From NCBI GenBank assembly GCA_035556135.1, contig DATMFO010000002.1, positions 1 through 64,000 on the forward strand: a DNA stretch of 64,000 bases. The letters are read 5' to 3'. Of this stretch, positions 51,587 through 59,814 are shown piece by piece. The notes beneath the pieces are model-generated. The model was given only the letters and a program-made list of their open reading frames with translations, made no database searches and was not told the origin of the DNA. The DNA comes from ZC4RG30 sp035556135. Lineage in GTDB: Bacteria; Pseudomonadota; Gammaproteobacteria; Steroidobacterales; Steroidobacteraceae. Numbering within the stretch: position 1 is the stretch's first letter; the number at the start of each line of letters is the position of its first letter. A program made the translations under genes and the position numbers.

Positions 51587-52288
51587 CTAGCGCGCGCCGC
51601 CGGGAGCACCCGGAGCGCCCGGGCCGCCGGGTCCGCGCGCCCCGCCCGGGGGACCACCAGCGCCACCCGGAGGACCACCCGCACCGCGCGGCGGACCGCC
51701 TGCACCACGCGGTGGCAGCGTGCCGCCCTCGGCGAGGATTTTCATGTTGTTCAGCGCGCCGTCGAACATCTGCTTGCGCTGGGCCTTGTCGCGCTCGCGC
51801 GCTGCATCGTCAGCCAGCATCGAGGTGTCCCACAGCAGCGTGTAGACGATCTTCGACGTGGTGGCCGTCACGGGCCTGGCTTCCATCGTGCCGTGGTACA
51901 GGTTGTAGACCTGGCCTTCGAGCACGGGCTGCGTATAGGTGTAGGACAGCTCGGTCTTGCCCACCAGGATCTCGCGGCCGACAGAGCGCACGGCACCGAC
52001 TTCGCCATCCTTGCCGGCAGTGATGGTGCAGGGCACCTGGAACCACTCGCCGATGTCGCAGAACTTGCCGATGCGCTTCCATACTTCGGCCGCGGGGCGG
52101 TTGATCGCGATCTCCATATCGAGTCTGGCGTAGATGGGATTGGCCACCACGGGATTGCCGCCAGGCGGCGGACCCCCGGCTCCCGGCCCGGGACCACGCC
52201 CGGGGCCCGGCGCCTGCGCAAGGGCCGCCGTCGCGCACAACGCACCGATGGCCATGGACAGTGCCGCCTTGCTCAAATGACTTCTCAT
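51587..52288 (-). CDS. Exported SRPBCC (START-like) protein with Gly/Pro-rich ends
   Basis: The protein has 233 residues with a signal peptide (1-25), a Pro/Gly linker, an SRPBCC domain (residues about 50-190: EIAINRPAAEVWKRIGKFCDIGEWF, later VGREILVGKTELSYTYTQP) and a 40-residue C-terminal tail of PPRGAGG/PPGGAGG repeats. SRPBCC proteins bind hydrophobic ligands in a deep cavity. The tail resembles the collagen-like insert of the hydrolase at 28774. ATG 52288 follows AAGGAGCG. The ligand is unknown. It is divergent from the hydrolase at 52412. Confidence 0.8.
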   Translation of the reverse strand: MRSHLSKAALSMAIGALCATAALAQAPGPGRGPGPGAGGPPPGGNPVVANPIYARLDMEIAINRPAAEVWKRIGKFCDIGEWFQVPCTITAGKDGEVGAVRSVGREILVGKTELSYTYTQPVLEGQVYNLYHGTMEARPVTATTSKIVYTLLWDTSMLADDAARERDKAQRKQMFDGALNNMKILAEGGTLPPRGAGGPPRGAGGPPGGAGGPPGGARGPGGPGAPGAPGGAR

Positions 52289-52411
52289 GAACGCTCCTTG
52301 AATGGACCCAAAGCTGGAACCGGGACCGGCTGCTGCCGGACGGGGTGGCAATAGTACCCAGCCGGGGGTCCCGGGGTGTGAAGTACACTGATTCGTCAGC
52401 AAGGAGCAGCC

Positions 52412-53344
52412 ATGGACATCCGGACAGCGGTACGTGTGGGCGTGATGGTGATTGCCGGTACGGTATCCGGCGCACAGCAGGCGGCGGCCATGCAACCGGC
52501 CGGTTCTGCCACCGCGCCGGATACGCCGGGCACAGGGCCCTATCCGGCGATGAAGGAAGAAATCCCGGCGCTGGCGCGCAATGTGGTCTATCGCCCCGCC
52601 AATGTCGCAGCGATGGGCGCGCGGAAGCTGGGCGTTGTGGCCTGGGGCAATGGCGGCTGCTCCAATGACGCAGCCAGCACGCGATTCCACCTGCTCGAAC
52701 TGGCCTCGCACGGCTACCTGGTCATTGCCTCCGGCCGCATCCTCAGCGGCCCGGGCGCTCCGCCGGCTTCAGGAGAGCGCCTGCCGTTTCCGCAGACCGT
52801 GCCCGGGGACCTCATCGCCGCCATCGACTGGGCACTGGCCGAGAACACACGCCAGGGCAGTCCGTACTTCGGCCGCATCGATCCGAAGCAGGTTGCCGTC
52901 GCCGGGTTCAGCTGCGGAGGATTGCAGGCGGCGCTGGTCGCCGGTGATCCGCGCATCGCCACCGTGATCATGCAGAACACGGGCACCTATGAAGGCGAGC
53001 GCAGCACCATGCCCGGCCTGAAAGTGCCCAAGTCGACGCTGAAGAAATTCCACACGCCGGTGCTCTACATCATCGGCGGGCCGACCGACGTCGCCTACAC
53101 CAACGCCATGGAAGACTTCGCGCTGATCGACCATGTGCCCGTGGCGATGGCCAACCTGCCTGTTGGGCATGGCGGCACCTATCACGAGCCCAATGGCGGT
53201 GCGGCGGCGCAGGTGGCCGTGGACTGGCTCAACTGGCAGCTGCGCGGCGATGCGCAGGGCCGCGCGCGATTCATTGGCGCGAACTGCGGGCTGTGCACCG
53301 ACCCGAAGTGGACGCTGGAAAAGAAGAACTTTCCAGCGCCCTGA
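52412..53344 (+). CDS. Exported alpha/beta hydrolase, paralogue B
   Basis: This 310-residue hydrolase has a signal peptide (about 1-28), nucleophile GFSCGG, an Asp in GGPTDVAY and a His in PVGHGGTY. It ends with the NCGLCTDPKWTLEKK motif shared with the protein at 34636-35631. The two share domain order and many segments (APDTPGTGPYPAMKEEI here), so they arose by duplication. Both have the rare Cys in the nucleophile elbow and a CxxC tail. The substrate is not known. Confidence 0.8.
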   Translation: MDIRTAVRVGVMVIAGTVSGAQQAAAMQPAGSATAPDTPGTGPYPAMKEEIPALARNVVYRPANVAAMGARKLGVVAWGNGGCSNDAASTRFHLLELASHGYLVIASGRILSGPGAPPASGERLPFPQTVPGDLIAAIDWALAENTRQGSPYFGRIDPKQVAVAGFSCGGLQAALVAGDPRIATVIMQNTGTYEGERSTMPGLKVPKSTLKKFHTPVLYIIGGPTDVAYTNAMEDFALIDHVPVAMANLPVGHGGTYHEPNGGAAAQVAVDWLNWQLRGDAQGRARFIGANCGLCTDPKWTLEKKNFPAP

Positions 53345-53368
53345 CCGCGGGCCGGGGCCTGCGCCGGA

Positions 53369-55276
53369 CTAGAGTCCTGCCGGGTGACGGAAGCCTTTCA
53401 CCCTGGTCGGGATCATCCAGGCCGACGACTCACCCACCATGTAGAGGATGTTGTTGTCGGGACCGCCGAAGGTGACGTTCACCGGATACTGCGGCGCCCA
53501 GATGTTGCCGATGAACGTGCCATCGGGCTTGAAGATCTGCACGCCGGACTTGGTGGCCACGTAGTAGCGGCCATCGGTGTCCACCGCGGTGCCGTCGCCG
53601 CTTGAAGCGAAGCGGTCATCCGGGTTCGGCGCGCTGAGCACGTCCGGTTCCAGGTTCATCTGCGCGAAGCGGCGCTTGTTCGACAGCGAACCATCCTCCG
53701 CCACATCGTAGGCCCACACGAAGTTCTGGCCGGGGCTGTTCCAGCTGTTGTTCACATACACCGTCTTGCCGTCGGGCGAGAGCTCCACGCCATTCGGGAA
53801 GGCAAACTCGCCGGCGGGCACCACGATGCGCGCCTTGCCGTCTGGTGCCACGTAGTAGAGCTGCGGGCCCGGGTGAGTCTTCTTCTCCTCGGGCGTGAAC
53901 TGCGGGTCGGTCACATAGAGGCCGCCGCGTGCATCCATCACCATGTCGTTGGGACCATCCAGCGGCTTGCCGTCGATGCGATCGAACAGCACCTTCACCA
54001 CCTTGCCGGTGGCCGGGTTCACCTCCACCACGCGGTGGCCGAACATGTCGCAGACGATCAGGTTGCCGTTGGCGGCCGCGATGGTGCCGTTGGACTGCAT
54101 GCCGGTGGCCAGCACGCGCCACTTGCCATCCGGCTCCATCACGATCAGGCGGCTGCGCTGCGGGCTGCCCGTCCAGTCGCCGGCCTTGTGGTCCTTGAAG
54201 TACATGTCGGAGAAGTACAGCTTGCCGTTGAGCCAGGTCGGGCCCTCGGCGAAAGTGAAACCTTCCGCCAGCTTGCGTGGCTGAGTGCCCGGCTCGATCA
54301 CCTCGGCATACAGTGCCTGCTGCTTGCTGGCCCGCTCTATGTAGTCGGGCCGCACGGGCCAGAACACGTCGAACTGGTCAGCACCCGTGTCGCTCATCCG
54401 GGCGGAGTGCACCATGCCGCCCGGCAGGTTCACTACGTGGTTGCCCTTGTCGTCGGCGGTGTAGGTGGTGTCCATCACGCCCTGTTCAAGCGAGCCGCGC
54501 AAGGTGTAGCTGAGCTGGTCCTCGGGGTGGATGTGGCGCACGAATGTGGCCCCCGGGTCCATCCTCACCATGCTGACCTGGGCATTGCGGCCCCAGATCA
54601 GCCGCGCGTGCGCAATGCTGCGCGGGTGGTCGAGCTCGGCCGAGGGATCGGTGAGCGGCGTCCACTGGATCTCGTTGACGTTGATCACCACGCCTGCCGG
54701 ATGGGAGGGCTTGACACCCAGGTCGGGGAAGCCGGGCTTCGCGCCGCTGATGTCCTGGCCGACCAGCGCCAGGTGGTCGAGCCGCACCGGCGAATACACC
54801 TCGAAAGTCTCCAGGCCTTGTGCGCCGGCCTTCATCGTGCGCGTGCTGCCCGGCTCGAGGAAGAGGGCGGTGTCCTTGGTGAGTTCAAGCGTCTTGCCGT
54901 CGACCTCGACGGTGGCCGCGCCCCTGGTGACCACGATGATGAGCTCTTCGTCCAGCTTCTGCGCCGGATAAGCGGCGTCCGCCGCGAAGGTCACGTGCTC
55001 GAGCAGCGCGCCGCGTCCCCAGGCCAGCCTGGCGTCAACGCCAGGAGCGAGGTTTGCCGTGGGCAGGTTGGCTGCCAGCACCGCCTCCCCATCGGCCAGC
55101 GCCAGCGGCACCTTGACCTCCGGCAACTCGCGTGTGCGGCCGGTGACCTTGTGTTCGTCGATCACGGCCTGGTTGCGGGCAGCCCACGGCGAGGCTTCGT
55201 GCCTGGTGCAGCCGGTAACGGTGAAAACGAGGCCGGCCAGCGCGGCCAGGCAGATGCCCCGATGCAGGTTCTTCAT
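53369..55276 (-). CDS. Lipoprotein fusing two cupin domains to an SMP-30/gluconolactonase domain
   Basis: This 635-residue protein has a lipobox (TVTGC). Residues about 55-185 and 200-325 are cupin-like beta-barrels (LLEHVTFAADAAYPAQKLDEELIIV; FVRHIHPEDQLSYTLRG with metal-type His/Glu in the second). Residues about 345-635 form a six-bladed SMP-30/gluconolactonase propeller (FAEGPTWLNGKLYFSDMY, GPNDMVMDARGGLYVTD, PNGVELSPDG). The propeller should hydrolyse a lactone; the cupins may bind a sugar acid. I chose ATG 55276 at the lipoprotein signal rather than the in-frame 55351. The combination on one chain is unusual. Confidence 0.82.
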   Translation of the reverse strand: MKNLHRGICLAALAGLVFTVTGCTRHEASPWAARNQAVIDEHKVTGRTRELPEVKVPLALADGEAVLAANLPTANLAPGVDARLAWGRGALLEHVTFAADAAYPAQKLDEELIIVVTRGAATVEVDGKTLELTKDTALFLEPGSTRTMKAGAQGLETFEVYSPVRLDHLALVGQDISGAKPGFPDLGVKPSHPAGVVINVNEIQWTPLTDPSAELDHPRSIAHARLIWGRNAQVSMVRMDPGATFVRHIHPEDQLSYTLRGSLEQGVMDTTYTADDKGNHVVNLPGGMVHSARMSDTGADQFDVFWPVRPDYIERASKQQALYAEVIEPGTQPRKLAEGFTFAEGPTWLNGKLYFSDMYFKDHKAGDWTGSPQRSRLIVMEPDGKWRVLATGMQSNGTIAAANGNLIVCDMFGHRVVEVNPATGKVVKVLFDRIDGKPLDGPNDMVMDARGGLYVTDPQFTPEEKKTHPGPQLYYVAPDGKARIVVPAGEFAFPNGVELSPDGKTVYVNNSWNSPGQNFVWAYDVAEDGSLSNKRRFAQMNLEPDVLSAPNPDDRFASSGDGTAVDTDGRYYVATKSGVQIFKPDGTFIGNIWAPQYPVNVTFGGPDNNILYMVGESSAWMIPTRVKGFRHPAGL

Positions 55277-55449
55277 TGTGTTTGGCACCCTGAGTGATGT
55301 GGATTGGAGACGGTGCGGGGCGACTGTAGTGGCCATGCCGGGGGATCGCAAGGATGCGGGCCAACTCCTACATGCATTGTCGGGTCCCTCTGGATATCCG
55401 CTCCCCGAGGCGCAGGGAGAATCATCGTACTAACCAGCGAGGATTCCCC

Positions 55450-55968
55450 ATGGCCGACATGGACCACCAGCCGCAGCAGCCGCTCTCCGGCGCCCGCGCC
55501 ATAGAGACCGTGCGCGAGATCGTCACCGACGCCAACATCTGCCTGCTGGTCACCCGGCATGACAGGTTTCCCTTCGACGCCCGGCCCATGGCCGCGCAGG
55601 CGATGGAGGCGGATGGCAGCGTCTGGTTCCTGAGTTCTTCCGACAGCGACAAGAACCGCGACATCGAGCGCGACCCGCGGGTGACGCTGCTGGTGCAGAA
55701 CAACCGCAAGTATGAATACGCGCAGCTGTCCGGGCGCGCCACCATCCACCGCGACCGGGCGCTGATCGACAAGTACTGGACCCGCCTCGCCGAGGCCTGG
55801 TTCGACGGCAAGGATGACCCGCGCATCACGCTGCTGGCCGTGCATCCGGAGACGGGCCACTACTGGACCACGACCAATGGCAAGATAGCAGCAGGCATCA
55901 AGATGCTGCTCAGCGCGGCGGGAGCGGACGTGGATGACGGCGGAGTGCACGGCGAACTGCGGATCTGA
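55450..55968 (+). CDS. Pyridoxamine 5'-phosphate oxidase-like (general stress protein 26 type)
   Basis: This 172-residue cytoplasmic protein has a split-barrel flavin-binding fold: an N-terminal helix, then ICLLVTRHDRFPFDARPM, SVWFLSSSDSDKNRDIERDPRVTLLVQ and a late HYWTTTNGK. Relatives bind FMN or F420 and are often stress-induced. It is not a true PdxH. The ATG is preceded by a weak purine stretch, and the next gene starts 15 bp downstream, so they may be co-transcribed. Confidence 0.83.
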   Translation: MADMDHQPQQPLSGARAIETVREIVTDANICLLVTRHDRFPFDARPMAAQAMEADGSVWFLSSSDSDKNRDIERDPRVTLLVQNNRKYEYAQLSGRATIHRDRALIDKYWTRLAEAWFDGKDDPRITLLAVHPETGHYWTTTNGKIAAGIKMLLSAAGADVDDGGVHGELRI

Positions 55969-55983
55969 CACAGGCCTGCCTGC

Positions 55984-56463
55984 ATGGAGCTGATCCTGCG
56001 GGAGCTCGGCGGGCTGCCTGACCTGCCCACCTTCCTCCGCTTCCTCACCCGCATGCTCGCGGCGCTGGCGCTGGGTGCACTCATCGGTTATCAGCGCGAG
56101 CGCTCGGGCAAGGCCGCGGGCCTGCGCACGCACATGCTGGTCGCATTGGGAACATCCCTGTTCGTGATTGTCGCGCTGGAATCCGGCATGCGTGACGATG
56201 CCACCTCGCGTGTGATCCAGGGCGTGATCACCGGCATCGGTTTCCTCGGCGCCGGGTCCATCCTGAAGATCCGCGAGGACAAGGTCATCCACGGCCTGAC
56301 CACCGCAGCCGGCATCTGGATGACGGCGGCGGCCAGCGTGGCCATTGGCCTGGGGCAGATCCTCACCGGGCTGCTCGCCGGTGTGCTGGCCTGGCTGGTG
56401 CTGGCGGTGATGAGCCGGTTCGAGCGACGGGGGTTGCGGGGCGCGGCCAACAAGGACCCCTGA
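55984..56463 (+). CDS. MgtC/SapB-family membrane protein
   Basis: This 159-residue membrane protein has four to five hydrophobic segments and the MgtC/SapB core: ALGALIGYQRERSGKAAGLRTHMLVALGTSLFVI and GVITGIGFLGAGSILK, then HGLTTAAGIWMTAA. MgtC proteins regulate the F1Fo-ATPase or aid low-Mg survival; short family members like this one lack the C-terminal regulatory domain. It is probably in an operon with the stress-protein-like gene upstream. Confidence 0.87.
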   Translation: MELILRELGGLPDLPTFLRFLTRMLAALALGALIGYQRERSGKAAGLRTHMLVALGTSLFVIVALESGMRDDATSRVIQGVITGIGFLGAGSILKIREDKVIHGLTTAAGIWMTAAASVAIGLGQILTGLLAGVLAWLVLAVMSRFERRGLRGAANKDP

Positions 56464-56523
56464 GCCTTGCCGCCCGTGCGGCGGCGGCCTACGCTGTGAC
56501 GCCAGTTCTCACGGGGATTCCAC

Positions 56524-57072
56524 ATGCTTACTTTCACATCGCGTGCCCGGGCGTTCGGGCTCGGTATCGTCGCCGCTATCTGCTGCCTGGCGATCACGCC
56601 GGCAAATGCGTCGCAGGCACCGCAGATCACCGCCCAGACGCTCATCGATCGCGCGCAGATCCAGGACCTGATCACCCGTTACTACAACAATTTCGGGCGC
56701 GAGGATGCGGAAAGTTTCGCCGACTTCTATGCCGATGATGCCGAGCTCATCCTCGGCACGCGCACGTACAAGGGGAAAAACGGCATCCTCGAAGCCTACG
56801 GGCGCGCACCTGGCCAGGCACCGCGGCCACCGCGTCCACCGCGCTACTCCTTCATCGTCACCATCAGCAACCCGCTCATCGTCGTGCACGGGAACACTGC
56901 CACCGCACAGATGGTGTTCACGGAATACGAGATCGAGAAGCAGGGCGATGCGCCGAAGGTCACCACGCAGGGCAAGGAATACAGCACCTTCGTGAAGGCC
57001 AATGGCCAGTGGCGTTATCGCACGCGCCAGATCGCAAGCGGCACCGAGCCGCCGAAGGGCTGGAAGGAATAA
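56524..57072 (+). CDS. Exported SnoaL/NTF2-like protein
   Basis: The 182-residue protein has a signal peptide (1-28, ending NAS) and a SnoaL/DUF4440-type cone fold: IQDLITRYYNNFGREDAESFADFYADDAELILG, then YSFIVTISNPLIVVHGNTATAQMVF and a final WRYRTRQI. Such folds serve as isomerases, hydrolases or ligand binders. No catalytic role can be assigned. It is followed by a strong hairpin at 57089-57126. Confidence 0.8.
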   Translation: MLTFTSRARAFGLGIVAAICCLAITPANASQAPQITAQTLIDRAQIQDLITRYYNNFGREDAESFADFYADDAELILGTRTYKGKNGILEAYGRAPGQAPRPPRPPRYSFIVTISNPLIVVHGNTATAQMVFTEYEIEKQGDAPKVTTQGKEYSTFVKANGQWRYRTRQIASGTEPPKGWKE

Positions 57073-57088
57073 TTCCGGCGCACAAAAG

Positions 57089-57126
57089 ACTGAGCCCGGA
57101 GACTTTGCAGTCTGACCGGGCTCAGT
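57089..57126. terminator. Two-tier hairpin between convergent genes
   Basis: An outer 11-bp perfect stem (ACTGAGCCCGG with CCGGGCTCAGT) encloses an inner 5-bp stem (AGACT/AGTCT, loop TTGC). It is preceded by AAAA and followed by TTTAC. It lies between the SnoaL-like stop (57072) and the Old Yellow Enzyme stop (57272), and should end transcription from the left and possibly both sides. Confidence 0.8.
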
Positions 57127-57271
57127 TTACGTTTGATGTCTCAATTACGATTCATCCAACGCAGCTTCAGGGTACTGCCAGGCAATCACCTGAACTACTC
57201 CCGCAGGCTCACAGTGATGCGGGACGAGTCCTACGAGCGGTACGCATGACGACGTCACTGTCCTTCGAGGC

Positions 57272-58321
57272 TCAGGCCGCCTTTTCCACTGCCAGCGCCG
57301 GGTAATCCGTATACCCACGCTCATTCCCGCCGTAAAAGGTGGCCGGATCCGGCGTGTTCAGGGTTGCGTTGCGGCGGAAGCGCTCGAGCAAATCCGGATT
57401 GGCCAGGTAGGGCACGCCGAAGGCCACCGCCGAGATGCCTGACGCCAGCGCGGCTTCGGCACGCGCCTGGTCGTAGCCGCCATTGACGATCACCGGGCCG
57501 CCAAAAGCTTGCGCCAGTGCCGGCGTGATCGCCTCGGCGCCACCGCTCTCGACCAGGTGCAGGTACGCCACGCCACGAATGGCCTTGGCCGCACGGCGAA
57601 AGGTGTCCAGCGGATCCACATCGCTCATGTCGTTCCAGGGCAGCATGGGGGAGAGGCGCACGCCGGTGCGTTCAGCGCCGACCTCAGCGGCCACCGCCGC
57701 CACCACCTCGCTGAGGAAGCGCGTGCGATCCTCGCCGTAGACATCAGTACGCCGGTTGGTGCCGGAGCGCAGGAATTCGTCGATCAGGTAGCTGTTGGCG
57801 CCGTGGATCTCCACCGCGTCCGCGCCGGCATCGATGGCGCGGCGCGCGGCGCGGGCGAAGTCCTTCGCGATCCCCGGGATCTCCTCCGTCCGCAGTTCGC
57901 GCGGTGTCTCGAAGGGCACCGGCTGGAAGTCCACGTTGCGGGACTCACCAGTGCGGATCGGGATGGCGCTGGGCGCGACGATCTCGCCGAACACCGAGGA
58001 ATGTCCCGAGCGTCCGGTGTGGAACAGCTGGATGGCGATGCGGCCGCCGGCGCGGTGCACGGCGCCGGTCACCGGCTCCCAGCTGCGCTGCTGCGCGTCG
58101 TTCCAGAGGCCGGGGATGGCCGGATAGCCATGGCCCTGCGCGCTTACGGCGACGGCTTCCGAGATGATGAGGCCGGCGGCGGCGCGCTGCGCGTAGTAGG
58201 TGGCCGCCAGCGGGGTCTGGAGGCCGTCCATCGCGGCACGGGTGCGGGTCATCGGCGCCATCACGGCGCGGTTGGGCAGTTGCAGGCTTCCGAGGTGGGT
58301 GGGGGAAAACAGCTGGCTCAT
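57272..58321 (-). CDS. nemA: Old Yellow Enzyme family alkene reductase (NemA-like)
   Basis: This 349-residue FMN-dependent (beta/alpha)8 reductase uses NAD(P)H to reduce activated C=C bonds, maleimides or nitro groups. Signature segments are RAVMAPMTRTRA near the FMN site, HTGRSGHSS, the substrate-binding HGANSYLIDEFLRSGTN with the His-x-x-Asn pair, and the final YGGNERGYTDYP typical of NemA-type enzymes. ATG 58321 follows AAGGAGA. It is divergent from an HxlR regulator with a shared inverted repeat, suggesting induction by reactive electrophiles as in nemRA/qor systems. Confidence 0.92.
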   Translation of the reverse strand: MSQLFSPTHLGSLQLPNRAVMAPMTRTRAAMDGLQTPLAATYYAQRAAAGLIISEAVAVSAQGHGYPAIPGLWNDAQQRSWEPVTGAVHRAGGRIAIQLFHTGRSGHSSVFGEIVAPSAIPIRTGESRNVDFQPVPFETPRELRTEEIPGIAKDFARAARRAIDAGADAVEIHGANSYLIDEFLRSGTNRRTDVYGEDRTRFLSEVVAAVAAEVGAERTGVRLSPMLPWNDMSDVDPLDTFRRAAKAIRGVAYLHLVESGGAEAITPALAQAFGGPVIVNGGYDQARAEAALASGISAVAFGVPYLANPDLLERFRRNATLNTPDPATFYGGNERGYTDYPALAVEKAA

Positions 58322-58330
58322 GGGCTTCTC

Positions 58331-58364
58331 CTTTGGTATCGTGGGGATACTATGGATACCAAAG
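58331..58364. promoter_or_regulatory. HxlR operator between divergent genes
   Basis: CTTTGGTATC (58331-58340) and GATACCAAAG (58355-58364) form a perfect 10-bp inverted repeat with a 14-bp centre that contains a further GATAC (58346-58350). It starts ten bases upstream of the reductase ATG and reaches the HxlR start region. A minus-strand promoter (TTGCAA, 18 bp, CATAGT) would overlap it. Confidence 0.75.
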
Positions 58365-58774
58365 AAACTAACTTGCAAGTAGGTACTGAAAGGTGCGATA
58401 GTTCCCGCATGGAAACCTGCAACGGTCCCTGTCCCATCGGAAAACTGATCGAGCTGCTGTCCGGCCGCTGGGCCTTCCCGGTGCTGTACCAGCTGCTGCG
58501 TGCACAGGGGCCCATCCGCTTCGGGCAACTGCAGCGCTCGGTGGGGCGCGTCACGCAGAAGGAGCTGACCAAGACGCTGCGTGCCTTCGAGGAGCGGGGG
58601 CTCGTCGAGCGCAAGGTCTTTCCGGAGGTTCCGCCGCGCGTGGAATACCGCCTTACTGCGCTGGGTGCCTCACTGGGCGAGCCGCTGTGCGGGCTGGCCC
58701 GCTGGGCTGAAGCCCACATGGCCGAGATCGAGGCTGCTTGTCCGGATGCGCGGGAAACGCGCGGCGCGGCGTGA
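58352..58774 (+). CDS. HxlR-family redox/electrophile-type regulator
   Basis: This winged-helix regulator has 140 residues from ATG 58352. It has the HxlR domain: Cys-rich start METCNGPCP, LIELLSGRWAFPVLYQLL, RFGQLQRSVGRVTQKELTKTLRAFEERGLV and a wing EVPPRVEYRLTALG. HxlR proteins with N-terminal Cys often sense aldehydes, quinones or disulfide stress. ATG 58409 is an alternative start that would leave the inverted repeat outside the gene; 58352 has the better Shine-Dalgarno (GGGGA). It probably represses both itself and the divergent reductase. Confidence 0.87.
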   Translation: MDTKETNLQVGTERCDSSRMETCNGPCPIGKLIELLSGRWAFPVLYQLLRAQGPIRFGQLQRSVGRVTQKELTKTLRAFEERGLVERKVFPEVPPRVEYRLTALGASLGEPLCGLARWAEAHMAEIEAACPDARETRGAA

Positions 58775-58798
58775 ATTCGCGCGCGGTGATCTGTTGCG

Positions 58799-59734
58799 TC
58801 AGGCGTCCGGCGCCAGCCGCGGCCACAGGCTCTTGAACGATTCCACCAGGAATTGCGTGGGATCACCCATGCGCGCGACATAGTCCTTCGCGGGCTGCGC
58901 GGCCAGCATATCCACGGGTCCAAAGCCTGCGCGCATCATGCGGCTGAGTTCGCTGGAGAGCTTCGTCGTCATCTCCATCCCGGCCTGCAGGTCGGCCTTC
59001 GTGAAGAGGCGATCGCCATGGGCCGTCACCACGCGCGTGGCATCGTCACACTGCGCCACAAGTGTGCGGTAGCCATTGGCCAGCCCGGTAATGGCGCCGC
59101 CAGTCACCCAGTCCGGCACCGGCCAGCCATTGCCGGCCACCACGCCGCCGGTGACCAGCACATTGGCCTTCACCAGCTTCACGTACAGGTCGCCATCGGT
59201 GTGGGCCTGCGGCAGCAGGCCGTAGCGCAGCGTTTCATCACCGACGGTGAGTTCACCTTCGGTCCATGTGGTCTTGTTGGGCTGCGCGAACCTGGGCAGT
59301 GGACGGATGGGCGGATCGTCCGGCTTGTAACGCACGGTGGTGGATAACCACAGGCGTGTCTGCTCATGCGCGATGATGGTGGCGCCGGCCTTGCCCAGCT
59401 TCTCGTTGAGGCCGGTGTGTTCGGCATGCCAATGCGTGTTGAGCAAGGTATGCGGCCGACCCGGGCCAAGCTGGTTGCTGGCGAGCTTCAGCACTGCATC
59501 CGCGCGGGTTTTCGCACCGCCATCGACGAACACCAGGCCGCTGGCATCGCGCAGGGCCAGCAGGTTGGCGCCGGCACCGCGAATCCACAGCACGTTGTCG
59601 GCGAGCTTGTCCGCCGCAAGCCCGGCGCCCGCCGCGTGCACCGCAGAAGAAAGCGCGGCAGTACCCGTGCCCGCGAGCAGGGCAGATGCGGATATCGAAC
59701 CTGTGAACTGCCGGCGCGTCAGGGTGGTGCTCAT
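58799..59734 (-). CDS. Exported metallo-beta-lactamase-fold hydrolase
   Basis: The 311-residue protein has a twin-arginine leader (TRRQFTGS) and an MBL domain. The metal motif is NTHWHAEHTG: the usual HxHxDH has Glu in place of Asp. Further likely ligands are the His in PQAHTDGDLYV and the late TAHGD. It probably hydrolyses a small ester, thioester or lactone in the periplasm; beta-lactamase activity is not indicated. ATG 59734 begins the leader. It is divergent from the DUF1592 operon across 80 bp. Confidence 0.82.
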   Translation of the reverse strand: MSTTLTRRQFTGSISASALLAGTGTAALSSAVHAAGAGLAADKLADNVLWIRGAGANLLALRDASGLVFVDGGAKTRADAVLKLASNQLGPGRPHTLLNTHWHAEHTGLNEKLGKAGATIIAHEQTRLWLSTTVRYKPDDPPIRPLPRFAQPNKTTWTEGELTVGDETLRYGLLPQAHTDGDLYVKLVKANVLVTGGVVAGNGWPVPDWVTGGAITGLANGYRTLVAQCDDATRVVTAHGDRLFTKADLQAGMEMTTKLSSELSRMMRAGFGPVDMLAAQPAKDYVARMGDPTQFLVESFKSLWPRLAPDA

Positions 59735-59814
59735 GGCTGCGGACTCTAACCCATCATTTCCGGGCGCGATAACCTAGAATCAAAGGATCGAAGCGGGGCG
59801 GGCAGGGCATCACC

